Below are positions 12,301 to 16,435 of a DNA stretch of 16,435 nt, in pieces. The notes under the pieces are model-generated. The model searched no databases and was not told the DNA's origin. It was given only the letters and a program-made list of their open reading frames with translations. Numbering within the stretch: the first letter of the stretch is position 1; the number at the start of each line of letters is the position of its first letter. The translations under genes and the position numbers were made by a program. Source of the DNA: an uncultured Oscillospiraceae bacterium (GTDB lineage Bacteria; Bacillota; Clostridia; Oscillospirales; Acutalibacteraceae); contig URGJ01000026.1 of NCBI GenBank assembly GCA_900547445.1, forward strand, positions 1 to 16,435, in the 5' to 3' direction.

Positions 12301-12590
12301 ATTTAGGCGAGGAAATAAAGGCGCAAAGGCTTATAACCGAATACCGCCGTGAATGGAGCGGTATTGATAAGGTGACCGATAACGGGTTTTTCGGAACAAC
12401 ACCGTTCTTTATCTCGTTTACAGACGACTCGAAGCAGCTCCGCCGTGCGCTTTACTGTTACCTTAATGCTCTTATCTGCGACTTTACGGGTGAAAATGAA
12501 AAAGCACAGGAGCTTATTTCGGAAAGTCTTCGCTTAAATTCCGAAAATCTGCCTGCGCTGACCTTTAAAGAGCAAGGGTTTTTGAACTGA
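9378..12590 (+). CDS. DUF5107 domain and TPR-repeat protein, possible carbohydrate-active enzyme
   Basis: 1070 aa, no signal peptide or membrane segment, so cytoplasmic. The DUF5107 domain (about 20-360) is a galactose-mutarotase-like beta-sandwich in the known family. Conserved patches include EIGGRIYSALDKTTGYDFFY (76-95), WISGGVEFNWPFHHR (111-125), NHHLSPGKKMFTWG (281-294) and YAELMAGSYSDNQPNFSW (313-330), then EFSQYWYP (338-345). A small beta domain (about 350-445) and roughly 600 residues of TPR-like helices follow (for example YYIYAQILEATGEYKKAYDYYYKAA). AAAGGA lies 9 nt before ATG, with a TATAAT promoter. Acid and His residues in the conserved patches suggest an active site for a glycan or sugar derivative; no reaction is established from the sequence. 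It diverges from araC-gfo and overlaps the end of the next regulator by 26 bp. A paralogue follows at 13785. Confidence 0.88.
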   Translation: MNSVKCEIKKLVIPTYPEPSAEEMPMFAENRVHQRTSGRPYPNKVVLKVNREEKIDKEYTAVVLENEYLKIEILPEIGGRIYSALDKTTGYDFFYKQHVIKPALIGVLGSWISGGVEFNWPFHHRASGFMPCDFVTETLTDGTAVCHLSEHDPIDRMKGMVSIVLRPGEKRFETRMRLYNRTDTAHSFLWWENAAVPVHEKYQIFFPQDVSYVNFHYLKSRITYPLAGDGIFNGIPMSEPRDISYHKNTVPATSYFAAASDYDFFGGYDHAKECGVVHIGNHHLSPGKKMFTWGYCQLAKSWENALTDTDGQYAELMAGSYSDNQPNFSWIEPYETKEFSQYWYPISKIGTPTFANLDIAFKIDREKGKILVQPTKTYENAEITVKCGDKILLNTVCTLKPEICEEFTVKDMPEYVTVTAVSGGETVGEYTEKNFDKFNMPDVITDMPSAAGMNSAEELYLAGVHVAQYRDPAVEPDSYWTEALKRDINHIPSLTAMAEYEYSRYAFESAKSYAERAIKRVTIYNERVLSGKVYYIYAQILEATGEYKKAYDYYYKAAWAADSVSKAMTRIAVFDIRNKDYKAAVKHAETALDYGRNDSLAAAVKVIALKKLGKDAAAEITEVLKKDKLDHYMRYLSGADDFYDIMDSNSLETVLDIAADFDAMGLYGENVKLLSGLLKLRPEAAQPMLYYALGYYKYLCGEDGKEDYINGFKANIGATFPVRKEEMRILEDVIAKTEDSKAKMLLGCLLYNKRHYNKAAELWAQCDDYISVRNLAVAYFSHLNRKSEALSLMKKAISLAPESEQLIYETVVLMDKLGTPAKEKIEFLVSHKITRDDCFTELAKAYNQDLQPEKAIETLMKHNFVPCEGGEHAIADQYLFAHLVIGRRELCNGNTEKALEVFRKGQILPQSLGAGIWNHCKLVPLKYFEALSFEKLGRKTEADEIFRYIATIGIEYFSNMHLKELPYYQACAWQHLGEEIKAQRLITEYRREWSGIDKVTDNGFFGTTPFFISFTDDSKQLRRALYCYLNALICDFTGENEKAQELISESLRLNSENLPALTFKEQGFLN

Positions 12591-13647
12591 TGTCTGTCAG
12601 ATAGTCTTTTAACAGTGCCAGCAATTCCGATTTATCTGGAAGCTTACATTCGGTAAGTATTCTCTTAATACGGTATTTAACGCCGCCCTCTGTAAGAAAG
12701 CATCGGCTTGCCGTTTCTTCAAGCGTTAAACCGTTTATTAAAGATGTAAGTATAAGCCTGTCGGTATCACTGCAAAAATTCAATACCTGTTCGACAGTGA
12801 GCATATCACGCATTTCGCCGTCGGCATAAAATTCGTAATCATTGTTATCGTTTTCAAGGGTTACGGTTTTGTGCCGCGGCGTTTTTTCGTTTTCATTATT
12901 CCATTTAACCGTTACCGTAATACCCGACATATAAGGGTGGGCTTTAAGCTTTTCATAAATAAATACCGCTGCCTTGCCGTATTGCTCAAAGTTCATATTT
13001 ACCGAGTTTATCATATTTTTATAAAAGCCCGAAAGCTTTGTTTTAGCACAGCTTAGTATTTTAATGCTTTTAAGAGCATCGGGGTCTTTTTCGGATAAAT
13101 TACGCACAAGCGAAACAGCGGCAAAATCATTTGAACATATTACCGCGTCAAAGCTTTTGTATTCCTTTGAAAATTCGTCAAAGCAGTTTGATAATGAACC
13201 GTTGTTTGTAAAAATACGCATTTTATCAAAGCCTTCGTCCTTAAAGGCAAAAAGCCCGTCAACCCTGCCTATGTCCGAAACGGAGCTTGTGTTTACGCCG
13301 TACAGGGCAACCCGTTTTTTTCCGGCTGATTTAAGCTCGCTTAAAAGGTATTTCATAGAGCCGTTTATATCCGAGCAGACACAGCTGTAATCACAACCCG
13401 GTATCTGCTCTGCCTGATTGCAAATAAGTATAGGCTTTATTCCGGCAATGTTAAGCGACGAAACCGTGCTTTTTATCCAGTTGTAGTCCGAGGCGATTAT
13501 AAATACTCCGTCGCCGTTTTCTTCCACGCTGTCGAAAACCTCGCAAAAGGGTATTCTTTTTTGCCTGAGCCTGTCGGTCAGGCTTTTAAGCAGCTCCTTG
13601 CACCATATACTGCCGCTGTAAGCCGGCTCTGTTAAAATAGAAATCAT
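12565..13647 (-). CDS. Regulator with sugar-binding-protein-like body and C-terminal HTH
   Basis: 360 aa. The N-terminal ~250 residues resemble the periplasmic-binding-protein fold of LacI/GalR regulators: alternating strands and helices, VFIIASDYNWIKSTVSSLNI, KPILICN, LKSAGKKRVALYGVN, FDAVICSNDFAAVSLVRNL. The usual N-terminal LacI HTH is absent. The C-terminal ~65 residues instead form a LuxR/sigma-4-like HTH: CSDTDRLILTSLINGLTLEE, then TASRCFLTEGGVKYRIKRIL. This is LacI architecture turned round. No signal peptide, so it is a cytoplasmic regulator, probably of sugar sensing. It has a TTGCCA-17-TATAAT promoter and diverges from the second DUF5107 gene; its 3' end overlaps the first DUF5107 gene. 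The likely target is the 137-bp gap upstream. GGTGG serves as binding site. Confidence 0.8.
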   Translation of the reverse strand: MISILTEPAYSGSIWCKELLKSLTDRLRQKRIPFCEVFDSVEENGDGVFIIASDYNWIKSTVSSLNIAGIKPILICNQAEQIPGCDYSCVCSDINGSMKYLLSELKSAGKKRVALYGVNTSSVSDIGRVDGLFAFKDEGFDKMRIFTNNGSLSNCFDEFSKEYKSFDAVICSNDFAAVSLVRNLSEKDPDALKSIKILSCAKTKLSGFYKNMINSVNMNFEQYGKAAVFIYEKLKAHPYMSGITVTVKWNNENEKTPRHKTVTLENDNNDYEFYADGEMRDMLTVEQVLNFCSDTDRLILTSLINGLTLEETASRCFLTEGGVKYRIKRILTECKLPDKSELLALLKDYLTDISSKTLAL

Positions 13648-13662
13648 ATTACCACCGACTAC

Positions 13663-13691
13663 ATTATACTATCGCTTATATTTTTTGGCAA
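13663..13691 (-). promoter_or_regulatory. Promoter of the HTH regulator gene
   Basis: On the minus strand, TTGCCA (13686-13691) and TATAAT (13663-13668) are exactly 17 bp apart. It lies 15 bp before the ATG region, so the leader is short. Confidence 0.7.
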
Positions 13692-13733
13692 ACAGAAATT
13701 TATGTTTTTTTACACACGGTTTTCTCTCTGTTT
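13690..13733. promoter_or_regulatory. Inverted repeat in the regulator/DUF5107 divergent gap, possible operator
   Basis: AAACAGA (13690-13696) and TCTGTTT (13727-13733) are perfect 7-bp inverted arms 30 bp apart. The left arm overlaps the -35 of the regulator's promoter, so a protein bound there would repress it. The rightward promoter for the DUF5107 gene is weak by eye (TAAAAT at 13752-13757 as a -10), consistent with a need for activation. Confidence 0.3.
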
Positions 13734-13784
13734 AATTTTAAGTCTGACTGTTAAAATAAAAGAAAAAAATACGGAGGGAAAGCT

Positions 13785-16435
13785 ATGTTAGATGTAAAAT
13801 GCGAAAAAAAGGGTATGATAATACCTACCTACATACCCAAAAAGGCGCACGAGCTGCCTATGTTTTTTGAAAACAAACCTTATCAGGGCGCTTCGGGCAA
13901 GGTATACCCGATACCCTACTGCGACGGTATTTCGGACGAAAAAACCGATGTGGAGTACGAAACCTATACTCTTGAAAACGAATATGTAAAAACTCAGGTC
14001 GTACCGGCGCTCGGCGGTAAGATTTTTAGAGGTTTTGATAAAATAGGAAATTACGATTTTATTTATTACAACGAGGTTGTAAAGCCTGCTTTGGTTGGTC
14101 TTGCGGGTCCTTGGATCTCGGGCGGAATAGAGTTTAACTGGCCGCAGCACCACAGACCGACTACCTTTATGCTGCTTGAAGCGGTAGAAGAGGACAATCC
14201 CGACGGCGGCAAGACCGTATGGACGGGCGAGGTCGAGCCCTTCGGCAGAATGAAGGGTATGGCGGGAATTACGGTAGATAAGGGCAGAAGCTACATAAAG
14301 GCGAAGGTTCGCGTATATAACCGCACAGCTTTTCCGCAATTATTTATGTGGTGGGCAAACCTTGCGGTACCCGTTAACAATGCATACAGGACCGTTTTTC
14401 CGCCCGATTGCGAATGGGTAAACGACCACGACAGAAGAGCGGTGCTTGAATGGCCTATCGCTAAAGGGCTTTATAAAACCGCACGCCCCTATAACTTCGG
14501 CAAGGGAACCGACCTGTCGCATTACGATGCTGTCAAGGTTCCGTCCTCTTACCTTATTTCACAGGGTCAGTCGGATATGGATTTTATATCGGGCTATGAT
14601 ACCGGAATAAATAAAGGTATAGCAACCGTTGCAAACCACCATATTTCTCCCGGCAAAAAGATGTGGCACTGGGGCATAGGCGATTTCGGCGATATGTGGT
14701 GCTCTAACCTTACCGATAAAAACGGCCCGTATATAGAGCTTATGACCGGAGTTTATACCGACAATCAGCCTGATTTCACCTGGATAGCGCCGTATGAAAC
14801 AAGAGAGTTTGAGCAGTATTGGTATCCCGTTCGTGAGATAGGCGAGATAAAGAATGCTACTATTGACGCGGCGGTTAATGTTGAACAAAGAAAAGACGGA
14901 GTTTGCTTCGGCTTTAATGTTACGGGTGAGTTTAAAAACTGCAAAATTACCGTTACCGATAACGGCAAGGAGATTTATAGTGAAAAAACCGATATGTCGC
15001 CCGATACGGTTTACCACAAAACGCTTGAAACCGAAATATCGGATATACATAATATAAAGGTTTCGCTTACCGATGAAAACGGTAAGGAGTTAGTAGCATA
15101 TATGCCGTATAAGCGTGGACAGAAACAGCCGATTAAGGTAAGAAAGCCCGTTAAGCGCCCGAGCGAGTATAAAACCGTCGAGGAGCTTTATATAAACGGT
15201 TTCCACCTTGAGCAGTACAAGCAGCATAACTATAAGCCGGAGGATTACTACCTTGAGGGACTTCGCCGCGACGCTGGCGATATACGCTGCAATACTTCGA
15301 TGGGCAGACTTGCGCTTAAAAACGGCAAATTTGCCGAGTGCGTTAAATACTGCGATAAGGCAATAGAGCGTTTATGCGACCGCAACGAGCATCCTGCAGA
15401 TACCGAGGCGTTTTATCTTAAGGGCGTGGCGCTTGAGTATTTAGGCGAATATGATAAGGCTTACGATATTATTTACCGTGCGGCATGGAATTATCCGCAC
15501 CGCAGTGCGGCACTGTTTGAGCTTGCCTGTATAGACTGCCGAAACGGCGAGTATACAGAGGCGCTTAAAAAGCTCGATGAGTCGATAGGGCTTAACAAGG
15601 GGCACACCAAGGCGCATAACCTTGAAACCGCAATCAAGCGTAAAATCGGCTGTGAATGTGCCGAAAAGAGCGCCGAAGACGGTGTAAACGACGATAAGCT
15701 TGATTTATTTGCGCTTATAGAGTATTCGCATTTTGCGGATGTAAAGGATAAAATTGCTCAGTTTGCCGCCAAGCCCGAAAATATACTTGATGTGGCAAGG
15801 GACTATATGAAAGCGGGTCTTTGCGAGGATGCGCTTTATGCTCTTTCCTTTGCGGGGGAAGACTCTCCGCTTGTAAATTACTATAAAGCATATATTACAA
15901 GAGATTTATCGTTTATAGATAAGGCTGAAAAGGCGGATATGGGCTACTGCTTCCCGTCAAGCGCCGATGATATTGCGGTGCTTGAATATGCGGCAGAAAA
16001 CGGCAAGAACGCCGCTAATGCGAACTATTATTTAGGCTGCCTTTTCTATGACCGTTTCCGTTATGACGAGGCGGCGGAGTGCTTTGAAAGCTGCGTTCGC
16101 ACAACTCCCGAGCATGGAAAAGCATGGCGCAATTTGGCACTTTACCTGTTCGATAAAAAGCGCAACGGCAAAAAGGCGCTTTACTGTATGGAAAACGCGC
16201 TTAAATACCGCCCGCACGACCCGAGGCTGTTGCTCGAATACGAGCAGCTTTTAAAGAACACGAATGCGAGCATAGAGGAAAGACTTGCGGTTTACGATAA
16301 ATACCCCGAGCTGTTGCGCGAGCGTGATGACTGTTATCTTGATAAGCTGACGCTGCTGTCACAGCAGGGTAAGTATGAAGAAGCCATAAATATGGCGGGT
16401 GGAAAAAACATCCATATTTTCGAAAGCCGCCTTGT
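13785..16435 (+). CDS. Second DUF5107 and TPR-repeat protein, 3' end beyond the window
   Basis: Open frame of 883 codons without a stop to the window edge. It is a paralogue of the gene at 9378. The N-terminus aligns closely (VKCE...IIPTYxxxxxHELPMFFEN), then ALGGKIFRGFDKIGNYDFIYYN, WISGGIEFNWPQHHRPTTFM, NHHISPGKKMWHWGIGDFGD and YIELMTGVYTDNQPDFTW, then EFEQYWYP. TPR-like helices begin near residue 465 (EELYINGFHLEQYKQHNYKPE) and include FYLKGVALEYLGEYDKAYDI and ANYYLGCLFYDRFRYDEAAE. GGAGGG lies 6 nt before ATG. No signal peptide. The HTH regulator diverges from it by 137 bp. It keeps the same conserved acid, His and aromatic residues as the first copy, so both may act on related substrates. 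Expected length is about 1050-1150 aa. Confidence 0.88.
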   Translation, partial: MLDVKCEKKGMIIPTYIPKKAHELPMFFENKPYQGASGKVYPIPYCDGISDEKTDVEYETYTLENEYVKTQVVPALGGKIFRGFDKIGNYDFIYYNEVVKPALVGLAGPWISGGIEFNWPQHHRPTTFMLLEAVEEDNPDGGKTVWTGEVEPFGRMKGMAGITVDKGRSYIKAKVRVYNRTAFPQLFMWWANLAVPVNNAYRTVFPPDCEWVNDHDRRAVLEWPIAKGLYKTARPYNFGKGTDLSHYDAVKVPSSYLISQGQSDMDFISGYDTGINKGIATVANHHISPGKKMWHWGIGDFGDMWCSNLTDKNGPYIELMTGVYTDNQPDFTWIAPYETREFEQYWYPVREIGEIKNATIDAAVNVEQRKDGVCFGFNVTGEFKNCKITVTDNGKEIYSEKTDMSPDTVYHKTLETEISDIHNIKVSLTDENGKELVAYMPYKRGQKQPIKVRKPVKRPSEYKTVEELYINGFHLEQYKQHNYKPEDYYLEGLRRDAGDIRCNTSMGRLALKNGKFAECVKYCDKAIERLCDRNEHPADTEAFYLKGVALEYLGEYDKAYDIIYRAAWNYPHRSAALFELACIDCRNGEYTEALKKLDESIGLNKGHTKAHNLETAIKRKIGCECAEKSAEDGVNDDKLDLFALIEYSHFADVKDKIAQFAAKPENILDVARDYMKAGLCEDALYALSFAGEDSPLVNYYKAYITRDLSFIDKAEKADMGYCFPSSADDIAVLEYAAENGKNAANANYYLGCLFYDRFRYDEAAECFESCVRTTPEHGKAWRNLALYLFDKKRNGKKALYCMENALKYRPHDPRLLLEYEQLLKNTNASIEERLAVYDKYPELLRERDDCYLDKLTLLSQQGKYEEAINMAGGKNIHIFESRL

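Noticed and set aside
13788..15050. Minus-strand frames under the second DUF5107 gene
   Set aside because: The plus strand is open for 883 codons with conserved paralogue motifs; the antisense frames are shadows.
1..16435. CRISPR array, riboswitch or T-box
   Set aside because: No regularly spaced direct repeats and no recognisable T-box or riboswitch core were seen on either strand.

Overview
The window looks like the chromosome of an uncultured, low-GC gut-type Firmicute (class Clostridia, Oscillospiraceae/Ruminococcaceae-like). This is inferred from strong AGGAGG ribosome binding sites, canonical TTGACA/TATAAT promoters, CCA-encoding tRNA genes, Firmicute mobile-element genes (ParB, accessory sigma-70, IreB-like, RecD2-like) and DUF5107-TPR proteins. 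The species cannot be named from the sequence alone.

Layout. (1) 1-505: an RNA cluster, tRNA-Lys(CTT, 5' end cut off), tRNA-Glu(CTC), 5S rRNA and tRNA-Asn(GTT), closed by a hairpin terminator. (2) About 550-6620: a decayed mobile region. It begins with a tRNA T-arm-like hairpin just beyond tRNA-Asn, then parB and a convergent accessory sigma-70 gene. A divergent four-gene operon follows (two unknown proteins, a 52-aa zinc-ribbon protein, an IreB-like protein). Next comes a graveyard: a truncated reading frame, an IS256-type transposase stub, an IS110-family element with a candidate bridge RNA, a RecD2-like N-terminal stub, and a radical SAM gene missing its C-terminus and apparently its start codon. 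No integrase, relaxase or conjugation gene is visible. (3) 6676-6930: a leftward promoter, a bidirectional hairpin terminator and a rightward promoter. (4) 6931-16435: a chromosomal-looking locus with a 189-aa orphan, a leftward araC - Gfo/Idh/MocA oxidoreductase pair, a divergent 1070-aa DUF5107-TPR protein, a leftward regulator with a sugar-binding-protein-like body and a C-terminal HTH, and a second DUF5107-TPR gene running off the window.

Working together. The right half reads as an uncharacterised carbohydrate or glycoside utilisation system. Two giant paralogues with a galactose-mutarotase-like N-terminal domain and a long TPR tail each have a regulator gene diverging from them, and an NAD(P)-type sugar oxidoreductase is coupled to one regulator. 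The left half is an element that supplied its own partition-type protein and sigma factor before being broken up by insertions and deletions.

The best candidates for new biology are the DUF5107-TPR locus with its unusual regulator, the perfect 25-bp palindrome inside parB, the predicted IS110 bridge RNA, and the IreB-like small protein carried on a mobile element.
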